Below, in pieces: positions 10,360-18,376 of a stretch of DNA of 45,899 nucleotides. Below the pieces are notes generated by a model. It made no database searches, was not told the origin of the DNA, and saw nothing but the letters and a program-made list of their open reading frames with translations. The stretch is from an uncultured Acidimicrobiaceae bacterium (GTDB taxonomy: Bacteria > Actinomycetota > Acidimicrobiia > Acidimicrobiales > Ilumatobacteraceae): contig CAIXIJ010000027.1 of NCBI GenBank assembly GCA_903919455.1, positions 1 to 45,899 of the forward strand. Direction: 5' to 3'. The translations under genes were made by a program, and so were the position numbers. Position 1 is the stretch's first letter. Each line of letters starts with the position of its first letter.

Positions 10360-10509
10360 GAGTGGCTCCCGACTGTTGTTGGAGCCTTATGGTACATCAA
10401 GATTTGGCCAAGTCGCTAGAGAATCCATCGACGCCGACGCCTCGGTGCGTCATCGCTGGTCACCGCAACGTCGCATCGGCGACGACCGAACTCGATCCGG
10501 TCAATGAAA

Positions 10510-10537
10510 GAGGGGGAGACCACACGGTCTCCCCCTC
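10510..10537 (-). terminator. Hairpin terminator downstream of nrdJ
   Basis: A perfect 12-bp inverted repeat with an ACAC loop lies 43 bp past the nrdJ stop, at the end of the only gap between nrdJ and the next minus-strand gene. On the minus strand it is followed by CTTTCATT, a weak T-rich tail. Position and strength make an intrinsic terminator the simplest reading. Confidence 0.7.
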
Positions 10538-10579
10538 GCTCTTCGCTTGCTCAATGTGCGGCGCACCGCACGGTCATTT

Positions 10580-13447
10580 TCAGCTGCAGCCGCTGGTGCT
10601 TCCGCAACTCGGGCAGGCATGGCACGAGCCGGCCCGGTTCATCTGGACACCGCACTGCATGCACATCGGAGCGTCGCTGTGACGCACCGCCGGCTTGGAC
10701 GCAATCTCCGTCGGCCGGGTGATGCCACCGGGGTTCGTGACGTCGTTGTTCGGCGCGGGCGGGGCGGTGCCCAGCTCGAGCTGCTGCACGAGGTCTTCAG
10801 CCGACGGGATGGTCTTCGGGTCGGCCGCCATCTCGGTGCCGGTGCGGGTTTGCACCACGCTCTCCTCCACGCCCGGCAGCGTGGGCTGCAAACGCTCGTC
10901 GATGGAGAAGATGCCCATCTCGGCGCGCTCGTCGTAGTTGAGGTACTCCAGGGCGAGGCGACGGAACAGGTAGTCCATGATCGACGAGGCGAACCGGATG
11001 TCCGGGTCGTCGGTCATACCGGCCGGCTCGAAGCGCATGTTCGTGAAGGCCTCCACGAACGCACGCAGCGGCACGCCGTACTGCAAGCCGTAGCTGATGC
11101 TCTTGGCGAAGGCGTCCATGATGCCGCTGAGGGTGGAGCCCTGCTTCGACACGGTGAGGAAGATCTCGCCCGGCTGGCCGTTCTCGTACTCGCCGATCGT
11201 GGCGAAACCCTTGCAATCGGCCACACGGAACTCGAAGGTGCGGCCACGACGACTGCGCGGCAGCTTCTGACGAATCGGCTGGTGCACGATCTTCTCGACG
11301 ATGCGCTCCACGACCTGAGTGGCGGCCACCTCGGCGGGGGCGTCGGTCTCGGCACCCTCCTTCTTGGCGGTGCTGAGCGGCTGTGCCACCTTGCAGTTGT
11401 CGCGGTAGATGGCCACGGCCTTCAGACCGAGTTCCCAGCTGAGCTGGTGCAGCGCCTCGATGTCTTCGATGCTCGCCTCTTCGGGCATGTTCACCGTCTT
11501 GGAGATGGCGCCCGAGATGAACGGCTGCACGGCACCCATCATCCGCACGTGACCCTCGTAGTGGATGGTGTTGTCGCCCATGGAGCAGGCGAACACGGCC
11601 ACGTGATCGGCGGTGAGGTGCGGGGCTCCGAGAATGCTCTTCTCGATATCGATGTAGGCAACGATGTCGTCGATCTGCTCGGCGGTGTAGCCAAGCTTGC
11701 GCAGCGCACGCGGGATGGTCTGGTTGACGATGGTCATGGTGCCACCGCCGACGAGCTTCTTCATCTTCACCAGGCCCAGGTCGGGCTCGATGCCAGTGGT
11801 GTCGCAGTCCATCATGAGGCCGATCGTGCCCGTGGGCGCCAGCACGCTGGCCTGCGCGTTGCGCACGCCGTACTCCTCGCCGTCGCGCACCGCGGCTTCC
11901 CATGCCTGGCGACCGGCCTCCACGAGCTCGGCCGGCACCACGTTGGTGTCGATGATCTGGTCGTGGGAGTCGCGGTGCATGCGCAGCACGTTCAGCATGT
12001 GCACCTCATTGTCGGCGAAACCGGCGTGCGGTCCCATCCGCGAGGCGGTGCGGGCGCTGGTGGCGTAGGCGTGGCCGGTGAGCAGCGAGGTGAGGGCGGC
12101 GGCCCAGGCGCGGCCCTGGTAGCTGTCGTAGGGCAGGCCGAGGGCCATCAGCGTGGCGCCGAGGTTGGCGTAGCCGATGCCGAGCTGGCGGAACTTGCGG
12201 CTGGTCTCGCCGATGGGCTCGGTGGGATAGTCGGCCCGGCCGACCAGAATCTCCTGGGCGGTGAACATGACCTCAATGGTGTGCATGTAGCTGGCGACAT
12301 CGAACTCGCCGCTCTCATCGAGGTACTTCAGCAGGTTGATGCTGGCCAGGTTGCAGGCCGAGTTATCGAGGTGCATGTACTCGCTGCACGGGTTCGAACC
12401 GTTGATGCGACCCGTGGCGTGCGACGTGTGCCACTTGTTGATGGTGGTGTCGAACTGCAGGCCCGGGTCGGCGCACTCCCATGAGGCAGTGGCAATGTCG
12501 CGCCACAGGTCGCGGGCACGAACCGTACGAACCGGGGTGCCGTCGGTGACGGCCTTGAGGTCCCAGTCGGTGTCGTTCACGACGGCGTGCATGAAGTCGT
12601 CGGTGATGCGCACCGAGTTGTTGGCGTTCTGGTACTGGATGCTGAACGAGTCGCTGCCGTCGAGGTCCATGTCGAAGCCGGCATCGCGCAGTACGCGGGC
12701 CTTCTTCTCCTCCTTGGCCTTGCACCACACGAACTCCTGCACATCGGGGTGATCGACGTTGAGGATGACCATCTTGGCTGCACGACGGGTCTTGCCGCCG
12801 CTCTTGATGGTGCCGGCCGAGGCATCGGCGCCACGCATGAAGCTCACCGGGCCGCTGGCGGTGCCGCCACCGTTCAGCATCTCGTAGCTCGAGCGGATCT
12901 TCGACAGGTTCACTCCGGCACCGGAGCCACCCTTGAAGATGACGCCCTCTTCGCGGTACCAGTTGAGGATGGAGCTCATCTTGTCGTCGACCGACAGGAT
13001 GAAGCAGGCGCTGGCCTGCTGCGGCACATCCTTCACGCCGATGTTGAACCACACCGGGCTGTTGAAGGCGGCGCGCTGGGTGACCAGGATGAACTTCAGT
13101 TCGTTCAGGAAGTTCTCGGCTTCAGCGGCATCGGCGAAGTAGCCGCCCTCGGCGCCCCACACACTGATGGTCTCGGCCACACGGTCGATGACCTGCTTCA
13201 GCGAGGTCTCACGCTCGTCGGTGCCGAGGGTGCCACGGAAGTACTTCTGCGCCACGATGTTGGTGGAGTTCAGCGACCACGTGGTGGGGAATTCCACACC
13301 CAACTGCTCGAAGGCGACGGTGCCGTCCTTCCAGTTGCTGATCCGCGCATCACGAAGTTCCCACACGACCTCGTCGTAGGGGTGGACACCAGGCGTGGTG
13401 AAATTCCGACCAATTCCGATGGCAAGGCGATCCGGCGCCAGTGACAT
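10580..13447 (-). CDS. nrdJ: Vitamin B12-dependent (class II) ribonucleotide reductase
   Basis: The product is 955 aa and reduces ribonucleotides to deoxyribonucleotides using adenosylcobalamin to generate the thiyl radical. The N-x-C-x-E radical/proton motif is NPCSE with the cysteine at residue 354. Other class II signatures are FNSPVWFNIG, KGGSGAGVNLSKIRSS, SGGKTRRAAKM, LAPTGTIGLMMDCDTTG and a C-terminal zinc-binding tail (CMQCG, then CPSCG and GSTSGC). A linker rich in Glu and Val near residue 660 separates the catalytic barrel from the C-terminal part. The ATG at 13447 has GAAGGAG seven bases upstream. Expression is probably controlled through the long structured leader (see 13448-13617) and by NrdR, encoded about 4.5 kb away. 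Confidence 0.97.
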   Translation of the reverse strand: MSLAPDRLAIGIGRNFTTPGVHPYDEVVWELRDARISNWKDGTVAFEQLGVEFPTTWSLNSTNIVAQKYFRGTLGTDERETSLKQVIDRVAETISVWGAEGGYFADAAEAENFLNELKFILVTQRAAFNSPVWFNIGVKDVPQQASACFILSVDDKMSSILNWYREEGVIFKGGSGAGVNLSKIRSSYEMLNGGGTASGPVSFMRGADASAGTIKSGGKTRRAAKMVILNVDHPDVQEFVWCKAKEEKKARVLRDAGFDMDLDGSDSFSIQYQNANNSVRITDDFMHAVVNDTDWDLKAVTDGTPVRTVRARDLWRDIATASWECADPGLQFDTTINKWHTSHATGRINGSNPCSEYMHLDNSACNLASINLLKYLDESGEFDVASYMHTIEVMFTAQEILVGRADYPTEPIGETSRKFRQLGIGYANLGATLMALGLPYDSYQGRAWAAALTSLLTGHAYATSARTASRMGPHAGFADNEVHMLNVLRMHRDSHDQIIDTNVVPAELVEAGRQAWEAAVRDGEEYGVRNAQASVLAPTGTIGLMMDCDTTGIEPDLGLVKMKKLVGGGTMTIVNQTIPRALRKLGYTAEQIDDIVAYIDIEKSILGAPHLTADHVAVFACSMGDNTIHYEGHVRMMGAVQPFISGAISKTVNMPEEASIEDIEALHQLSWELGLKAVAIYRDNCKVAQPLSTAKKEGAETDAPAEVAATQVVERIVEKIVHQPIRQKLPRSRRGRTFEFRVADCKGFATIGEYENGQPGEIFLTVSKQGSTLSGIMDAFAKSISYGLQYGVPLRAFVEAFTNMRFEPAGMTDDPDIRFASSIMDYLFRRLALEYLNYDERAEMGIFSIDERLQPTLPGVEESVVQTRTGTEMAADPKTIPSAEDLVQQLELGTAPPAPNNDVTNPGGITRPTEIASKPAVRHSDAPMCMQCGVQMNRAGSCHACPSCGSTSGCS

Positions 13448-13617
13448 AAACGTGCTCCTTCGTGACGGGACGGGGCGGCTGCAACGCCCCGGGGAACGAT
13501 TTTTCGTGCAATTTCTTCGGGATCTTCGGGCGGATCCCCTTCCGGCGGTCCGGGGATCTGACCCACAACATGTGGTGGGTGGTGATCCCCAAAGAACCCA
13601 TCGACCACAAGCGGTTG
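13448..13617 (-). promoter_or_regulatory. Structured 5' leader of nrdJ with mutually exclusive stems (candidate riboswitch/attenuator)
   Basis: Read on the minus strand, four blocks alternate: GGGGATC (13590-13584), GATCCCC (13558-13552), GGGGATC (13539-13533), GATCCC (13524-13519). Blocks 1+2 form a stem that also contains an inner 6-bp stem ACCCAC/GTGGGT (13580-13575 with 13566-13561). Blocks 3+4 form a second hairpin with an 8-base loop. Alternatively, 2+3 pair perfectly, which excludes both. A third hairpin, CGGGGCG/CGCCCCG (13491-13485 with 13477-13471), sits ten bases before the GAAGGAG ribosome-binding site. This two-state layout is what cis-regulatory RNAs look like. I recall that an nrdJ-associated leader motif has been proposed from comparative genomics but cannot check whether this is the same. 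No B12-box was recognised. Confidence 0.6.
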
Positions 13618-13621
13618 GAAG

Positions 13622-13651
13622 ATTACAGCACTGTAGTTACACCGGTGTCAA
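13622..13651 (-). promoter_or_regulatory. Predicted nrdJ promoter overlapped by two palindromes
   Basis: On the minus strand TTGACA (13651-13646), an 18-bp spacer and TGTAAT (13627-13622) resemble a sigma-70/HrdB-type promoter, giving a leader of about 170 nt. Two palindromes lie on it: ACACCGGTGT (13639-13648, perfect) overlapping the -35, and TACAG-CA-CTGTA (13624-13635) overlapping the -10 and spacer. Their centres are 14 bp apart. NrdR boxes usually come as 16-bp palindromes about 31 bp apart, so NrdR binding is possible but not supported by spacing. An alternative -10, TACAGT, is at 13635-13630. Confidence 0.5.
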
Positions 13652-13673
13652 TGACCAACTCTTGATATTTCGC

Positions 13674-13809
13674 GTCGCCGTTGGCACGACACGGCGACCG
13701 GTGCAAGGGAAGCAGGTTCGGGGTCTTCGCCCCCACGACTCGGGAACGCAACGTGATCGTTGCCGACCTCGCTCCGGACCGTGTGCCGTCCATCCGCCCC
13801 CTTGCACCG
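13674..13809. ncRNA. Candidate structured RNA element (multi-branch fold), strand undetermined
   Basis: An 8-bp inverted repeat (13674-13681 with 13691-13698) directly abuts an 11-bp inverted repeat (13699-13709 with 13799-13809; CGGTGCAAGGG and its complement). Inside the long stem are hairpins at 13720-13733 (GGGGU/GCCCC), 13748-13763 (a perfect 6-bp stem with a TGAT loop) and 13776-13791 (GGAC/GTCC). The result would be a compact coaxial stack closing a multi-branch loop. No protein gene and no known RNA family was recognised. It lies between the oxidoreductase stop and the nrdJ promoter. The fold is seen by eye only; transcription is unproven. Confidence 0.4.
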
Positions 13810-13967
13810 ACGCCAGTTGACGTGAGCACCTTAGGGGTGCAGGCCTGTGGGGAGGAAGGGGTACAACCCTGTGAATTTCATGGTGAATCACATGTGGACG
13901 AACCGTGAACAGCGTCCCATCTGCTGGCAAGGAGGCAGGACTTATCCACATATCCACAGGCCGGTGG
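13810..13967. other. Remainder of the 520-bp nrdJ/oxidoreductase intergenic gap
   Basis: Apart from the DnaA-box-like pair at 13942-13958 and a weak 5-bp stem-loop (GCACC/GGTGC, 13826-13840) no gene or promoter could be supported. Short open frames here lack ribosome-binding sites and protein-like composition. The sequence is less GC-rich than the genes around it near 13870-13950. Confidence 0.5.
13942..13958 (+). promoter_or_regulatory. Pair of DnaA-box sequences
   Basis: TTATCCACA (13942-13950) is identical to the consensus DnaA box and is followed, sharing one base, by ATATCCACA (13950-13958), one mismatch from consensus. Weaker relatives lie nearby in the opposite orientation (TGTGGACGA near 13891). 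DnaA is known to control ribonucleotide reductase genes in some bacteria, so a role in coupling nrdJ to replication initiation is a reasonable inference. No dnaA/dnaN genes are close, so this is unlikely to be the origin. Confidence 0.45.
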
Positions 13968-16235
13968 TCAGGCGGGTGCCACCTCGACCGGAATTCCGTT
14001 CAGCACCGAGGTGCCGCTGAGCGGATCGAGTGCCTCGTGGTCGGTGAGCACGTTGCTGTTCACCCCGGCACGTTCCGCGGCCACCCGCATGCGAGTACCC
14101 GACTGCCCATGACCCCAGCCGTGCGGCAGGCTCACGACGCCGGGCCGCACTGCATCGGTCACCTCCACGCTGGCGTCCACGGTGCCAACTCGACTGGTCA
14201 CACGAGCCACGCCACCATCGGCGAGACCAAGACGATGGGCGTCGTCGGGGTGCACGTGCAGCGTGCAACGAGGCTTGCCCTTCACGAGCACGCTGATGTT
14301 GTGCATCCAGGAGTTGTTGCTGCGCAGGTGGCGACGACCCACCAGCACCAGCTCGCGCGCCTCAAGTTGCGGCAGTGCCGCGTGGAGTCGATCGAGATCC
14401 GCCATCAACACCGGATGGGCAAGCTCAACAGTGCCGGACGGAGTGCGCAGCGCCTCTGGTAGCCGTGGCTCGAGTGCCCCGAAGTCCACCCCATGCACCT
14501 GATCGCGCAACAGCGCCAGACTCGCCCCGCTGGGGTTGGCACCGAAGGCCGCACCAAACGGGCCGGTCTGCAGCATGAAGTCGAGCATGCGCGGCGGGCC
14601 GGCCTGCGTGCCGAGCGCAGCCATGATCTCGACGGGGTCGCGCCCGTGAATAGGCGAGCCAGCATCCGCGACGCTGTGCTGCACCATGCTTTCCAGGGCG
14701 AGGTCGTCGGCGGCAGCGGGATCGGCCATTGCGCCCATCCCACCCGCGATGAGGCCCAGCTTGGCCAGGATCTCCCACTCGTCGGGCTGGCCGTCGTCGA
14801 GCGGCAGCACCGGCTCGCTGTAGTTGGCCACGTTGCGCACGGCGAACTGCAGCAGCAACACGTCGTAGTGGCCGCGTTGCAGTTGCGACGGCGACGGCAG
14901 GATCACGTCGGCGTGCTTGGTGGTCTCGTTCAGATAGATGTCGACGCTGACCATGAAGTCGAGATCGGCCAGCGCCGCATCGAGTTGGTCCGAATTGGGC
15001 GTGCTGAGTACCGGGTTGCCCGCAACCGTGATCAGCGCTCTGATGCGGTCGTCGCCAGCATCGGTGATCTCTTCGGCCATCGCCGCAGCGGGGTACTCCC
15101 CCATCACCTCGGGGTACTGGTTCACACGGGTCACTCCCCGACCCACGGTGAACCCACGACCCTTCCCCGGCTTGCCACGGGTGCCCGCTCCACCGGCGAC
15201 GGGCTTCGGGAACATTGCACCTCCGCGGCGGTCGAGGTTGCCGCTGCAGATGTTCACCACGTCGATCAGCCACGACGTGGTGGTGCCGAACTCGGTGGTG
15301 GTGGTGCCGATGCGGCCGTACACGCTGGCGCTGGGCGCAGCACACATGTCGCGGGCCAGTCGGCGAATGTCGTCGGCGGAAAGCCCAGTGGCGTCGGCGA
15401 CGGACTCGGCGGTGAACGGCGCGAGCGCCGCCAACACCTCGTCGAGACCGCTGAGGTGAGCGGCCACATGCTCGCCGGGGTGCACCAGACCTTCCTCCGC
15501 CATCGTGGTGACCATTGCTGCGAGCAGCAACGCATCGGTGCCCGGGCGAATGGCCAGCCAGCGGTCGGCCTGCTCGGCGGTGCGGCTGCGACGCGGGTCG
15601 ATGACCACCAGCGTGCCGCCACGAGCCTGCATGGCCTCGATGCGGCCCGGGAAGTCGGGTGCGGTGCAGAGACTGCCGTTCGACGCATAGGGGTTGGCAC
15701 CCATCACGATGAGGAAGTCGGTGTGGTCCAGGTCGGGCACCGGCACGGTGACCGGCGTGCCGAACACGTAGCCGGACGCAACCTGTCGAGGCATCTGATC
15801 CACCGTCGATGCACTGAACCGGCGCTTTGTGCCGAGCGCCGTCAACATCGTGCGGTTGTAGAGCATCGCCGACAGGCTGTGCGCGCTGGGGTTGCCGAGA
15901 TACACACCCACGCTCTCGCGGCCGTGCTCGCGCAGGATCGCCGGCAGGCGCTCCTCCACGATGTGCCACGCCTCGTCCCATTCCACTTCCACGTGCACGC
16001 CATCGCGCTTCACCAACGGCTTGCGCAGGCGATCCGGGTCGTCGTGCAGTTGCTTCAGCGTGCTGCCCTTCGGGCAGATGAAGCCCTTGCTGAACACGTC
16101 GTCGCGGTCGCCACGGATGCGTGTGACCACCCCGTCCTCGACAGTGATTTCCAAGCCGCAACCTGCCTCGCAGAGCGGGCAGGTGCGAAAGGCAGTGCGG
16201 GTGCCTGCGGTGGCGTGGTCGTGATTGGTCCCCAT
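13968..16235 (-). CDS. Molybdopterin-dependent oxidoreductase, formate dehydrogenase/nitrate reductase-type catalytic subunit
   Basis: The product is 755 aa with an N-terminal [4Fe-4S] site (CPLCEAGC: Cys19, Cys22, Cys26, then Cys54 in FICPKG), the bis-MGD binding body (MGANPYASNG, DPRRSRTAEQADRW, VNICSGNLDRRGG) and a C-terminal molydopterin-dinucleotide-binding domain (RHLRSNNSWMHN, LPHGWGHG). In the region where related enzymes place the metal-ligating Cys/SeCys/Ser, this protein reads STVDQMPRQV, without a cysteine, so its reaction cannot be assigned. No Tat signal is visible; it is likely cytoplasmic. No electron-transfer subunit or cofactor gene is adjacent. The ATG at 16235 is preferred over a TTG at 16256, which would overlap the divergent gene's start. 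Confidence 0.88.
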   Translation of the reverse strand: MGTNHDHATAGTRTAFRTCPLCEAGCGLEITVEDGVVTRIRGDRDDVFSKGFICPKGSTLKQLHDDPDRLRKPLVKRDGVHVEVEWDEAWHIVEERLPAILREHGRESVGVYLGNPSAHSLSAMLYNRTMLTALGTKRRFSASTVDQMPRQVASGYVFGTPVTVPVPDLDHTDFLIVMGANPYASNGSLCTAPDFPGRIEAMQARGGTLVVIDPRRSRTAEQADRWLAIRPGTDALLLAAMVTTMAEEGLVHPGEHVAAHLSGLDEVLAALAPFTAESVADATGLSADDIRRLARDMCAAPSASVYGRIGTTTTEFGTTTSWLIDVVNICSGNLDRRGGAMFPKPVAGGAGTRGKPGKGRGFTVGRGVTRVNQYPEVMGEYPAAAMAEEITDAGDDRIRALITVAGNPVLSTPNSDQLDAALADLDFMVSVDIYLNETTKHADVILPSPSQLQRGHYDVLLLQFAVRNVANYSEPVLPLDDGQPDEWEILAKLGLIAGGMGAMADPAAADDLALESMVQHSVADAGSPIHGRDPVEIMAALGTQAGPPRMLDFMLQTGPFGAAFGANPSGASLALLRDQVHGVDFGALEPRLPEALRTPSGTVELAHPVLMADLDRLHAALPQLEARELVLVGRRHLRSNNSWMHNISVLVKGKPRCTLHVHPDDAHRLGLADGGVARVTSRVGTVDASVEVTDAVRPGVVSLPHGWGHGQSGTRMRVAAERAGVNSNVLTDHEALDPLSGTSVLNGIPVEVAPA

Positions 16236-16255
16236 GGAGTGGCATTCTCTCACCA

Positions 16256-16915
16256 ATGCGCCGATTGCTTCCGTACGCTGCCCACGACGTCACCTTGAGA
16301 GAGTGCTACGACGTGCCGCGCCCGAAGCCCTCTGGGCGCCCGTGGGTGGCGCTGTGCATGGTCTCGGGCCTCGATGGGTCCACCGTGGTCGACCACACCT
16401 CACGTGGCCTGTCGAACCCGATCGACCAAGAGCTGTTGCTCACCCTGCGCACTTTGGTCGACGTGGTGCTGGTGGGTGCATCCACCGCCCGCAAGGAGAA
16501 TTACGGCCCGCCGCGCACTCCGAACCTTCGCCTCGCCGTGGTGTCACGCACCGGCGACTTCGACTTCAGCCTTCCGATCTGGCAATCCGACCGGTCGATG
16601 CTGATACTCCCCGACGACGCTCCCGACGTGCCCGTGCCCTGCATCCGCGCCGGCGTGGGCGATGTGGATCTGCTGCGCGCGCTGCAGATGCTCGATGCGA
16701 ACGTGGTGCAGGCCGAGGGCGGCGCCACGCTGAACGGGTTACTCGCCGCCGCCGACCTGGTCGACGAATTAAACCTCACGCTTTCCCCGCAGATGAACGG
16801 CGGCAGCGGACCCCGCCTCACGGTGGGCGCTCCCCCGGTGACCCACCGGATGGAGCTGGCGCATGTGCTCGAGGATGACGGATTCCTGTTCACCCGCTAC
16901 GTGCGGGCCCGCTGA
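16256..16915 (+). CDS. RibD C-terminal / dihydrofolate-reductase-like pyrimidine reductase family protein
   Basis: The product is 219 aa with the RibD_C fold: RPWVALCMVSGLDGST near the N-terminus, DVVLVGASTARKENYGPPR (the NADPH/substrate region), and VVQAEGGATLNGLLAAADLVDELNLTLSP near the C-terminus. Family members reduce a ribosyl-pyrimidine in riboflavin synthesis or act as stand-alone reductases. The deaminase half of RibD is absent and no rib genes are nearby, so the substrate is open. The start is only 20 bp from the divergent oxidoreductase start, so each promoter must lie within the other gene or close to its start. Confidence 0.8.
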   Translation: MRRLLPYAAHDVTLRECYDVPRPKPSGRPWVALCMVSGLDGSTVVDHTSRGLSNPIDQELLLTLRTLVDVVLVGASTARKENYGPPRTPNLRLAVVSRTGDFDFSLPIWQSDRSMLILPDDAPDVPVPCIRAGVGDVDLLRALQMLDANVVQAEGGATLNGLLAAADLVDELNLTLSPQMNGGSGPRLTVGAPPVTHRMELAHVLEDDGFLFTRYVRAR

Positions 16916-16925
16916 GACCTTCGCG

Positions 16926-17879
16926 TCACGCCATTTGAGCGACGGCCAGCACCGCCGAGGCGTGCACTGCCGCCTCGGCCACGGACAGCGTGGAACCGAG
17001 TTCAACGATGAACGACATGGCCTCCGGCAGCGTGGTGCGCGTCCAGGTGGCGGCGACGCCGGTGTAGATCGAGGTAGGGCCATCAACCGTCTCGTACGGC
17101 AGCCCGGTGAGTTTGGCGTAGGCCTGGCGCAGCGGGGCATCGCGACCCTTCGACGGTGACACCCGGAACAGGTCCTGGTGGTACCAGAGGGTGAGCGCCG
17201 GGTGAATCCGTTCGGTGAAGGCCATGTACGCCTGCGTCTCGGGCTCGCTGGCCGGGCCAGGACCGCTCCACTGCCAGTTCCCCTTGTGCGAGATGGCGGT
17301 CCAGTCGTGCGGGAAGTTGCGGTTCAGATCCACACCGTTCCCGTTGCCGCGCACATCGTGTGCGACACCATCGGGGTTCATCATCGGCAGCAACCACAGG
17401 TCGATACCCGGCGGCAACGCGGCGACCGAGAGTTGGTCCACGATCTTCATTCCATCGTTCTCGGTGCCATGGATGACACCCACCACCAATATCACCTTGC
17501 CGCCTGCTGCGCCACGGTGCCAGGCGGTGATCGGCCGTCCCTCGAACGACGATCCAATGGTCTCCTCGCCGAGGAAATCGGCAGGCCGTCCCGCCAGCGT
17601 CGCCGGGCCACCGGTGGCTGGCGTCAGCACGGTGGCGGGCGTCGCGGTAGCGGGCACTTCAGTCGTCGGGCCCAGCGTGGTGGGTGCCAGCACCGTGGTG
17701 GTCGACACGATGGTGGGCGCTGCGGTGGTGGGCGCTGCGGTGGTGGGCACGGTCTCGCCGGTGGTTGCCACCCCGGTGGACGACGGCAACGTGCTCGATG
17801 GAGCGACCGAAGCGGTGGAGGTGGTGCACGCTGCGAGCAGCAACAGCGCCGCCACCATCAGGGCGACGCGCCGAATCAC
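16926..17879 (-). CDS. M14-family zinc carboxypeptidase-like lipoprotein
   Basis: The product is 317 aa. The N-terminus is a lipoprotein signal with lipobox LLAAC (Cys18), then about 75 residues of Thr/Pro/Ala-rich linker. The peptidase domain shows the M14 zinc site HGTE (His137, Glu140) with the third ligand His234 in WYHQD, substrate-binding Arg187 in DLNRNFP, and the catalytic Glu293 in FIVELG. It should act outside the membrane on peptides or peptidoglycan stems. Translation starts at GTG 17879, overlapping the nrdR stop (GTGA), so it is co-translated with nrdR in the unit that begins at the lexA control region. The family's murein tripeptide amidase MpaA is a comparison, not an identification. 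Confidence 0.85.
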   Translation of the reverse strand: MIRRVALMVAALLLLAACTTSTASVAPSSTLPSSTGVATTGETVPTTAAPTTAAPTIVSTTTVLAPTTLGPTTEVPATATPATVLTPATGGPATLAGRPADFLGEETIGSSFEGRPITAWHRGAAGGKVILVVGVIHGTENDGMKIVDQLSVAALPPGIDLWLLPMMNPDGVAHDVRGNGNGVDLNRNFPHDWTAISHKGNWQWSGPGPASEPETQAYMAFTERIHPALTLWYHQDLFRVSPSKGRDAPLRQAYAKLTGLPYETVDGPTSIYTGVAATWTRTTLPEAMSFIVELGSTLSVAEAAVHASAVLAVAQMA

Positions 17880-18334
17880 GACTGCTGCAGCTTCTTCAGC
17901 AGCACCAGTTCGCGCTGGAAGTCGGCTGCGGCATCGAAGCCCTTGTAGACGCTGGCGAAACGCAGGTAGGCCACTTCATCGACCGATCGAAGCCGGTCGA
18001 GCACCTCGAGACCGATCTCCGAGGACGGAATCTCGGGACCACGCAGCCGTGCGTATTCCTCGATGGCCTCACCGAAGTGATCGATCTGTTCGGCGGTGAC
18101 CGGTCGGCCCTTGCACGCCGCCTCGACACCCGAAATGAGCTTTGCCCGATCGAACGGCTCGCGCTGGCCGTCGGTCTTCACCACGATCAACGGCACCTCT
18201 TCGAAGCGCTCATAGGTGGTGAACCGCTGGGCGCAGGCCACACACGACCGGCGGCGACGAATGACGGAACCATCCTCGGCCTCGCGCGAATCGACCACCT
18301 TCGTGTCGTCGGCTTGGCATTTTGGACACCGCAT
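17876..18334 (-). CDS. nrdR: Transcriptional repressor NrdR
   Basis: The product is 152 aa, the normal family length. An N-terminal zinc ribbon (CPKC at 3-6, CVAC near 31-34) is followed by the ATP-cone (VVKTDGQREPFDRAKLISGV). NrdR senses ATP/dATP and represses ribonucleotide reductase genes; the obvious local target is nrdJ. The order LysM protein, nrdR matches the divS-nrdR and Rv2719c-Rv2718c arrangements beside lexA in other actinobacteria. It is separated from the upstream LysM gene by 42 bp with no visible terminator, so it probably shares that gene's LexA-controlled promoter. Confidence 0.96.
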   Translation of the reverse strand: MRCPKCQADDTKVVDSREAEDGSVIRRRRSCVACAQRFTTYERFEEVPLIVVKTDGQREPFDRAKLISGVEAACKGRPVTAEQIDHFGEAIEEYARLRGPEIPSSEIGLEVLDRLRSVDEVAYLRFASVYKGFDAAADFQRELVLLKKLQQS

Positions 18335-18376
18335 CTACCCGAGGCTACTGGCCCCATTGCCGACTTCGCCGGCACT

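Noticed and set aside
10547-12484. Long plus-strand open frame (645 codons) opposite nrdJ
   Set aside because: It is antisense to the catalytic core of nrdJ; His/Gly/Val-rich composition is the usual mirror of GC-rich codons and no family motif is seen.
13681-13908. Short open frame in the nrdJ upstream gap
   Set aside because: TTG start without ribosome-binding site, and it runs through the structured element; composition not protein-like.
13448-13967. Cobalamin riboswitch upstream of nrdJ
   Set aside because: The B12-box and adjoining conserved core could not be found on either strand; only the generic two-state layout is seen.
13870-13967. Replication origin
   Set aside because: Only two good DnaA boxes, no AT-rich unwinding region, and no dnaA, dnaN, rpmH or parAB genes in the window.
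14493-16298. Plus-strand open frame (601 codons) opposite the molybdoenzyme
   Set aside because: Shadow of third-position GC bias; no recognisable domain and no ribosome-binding site.
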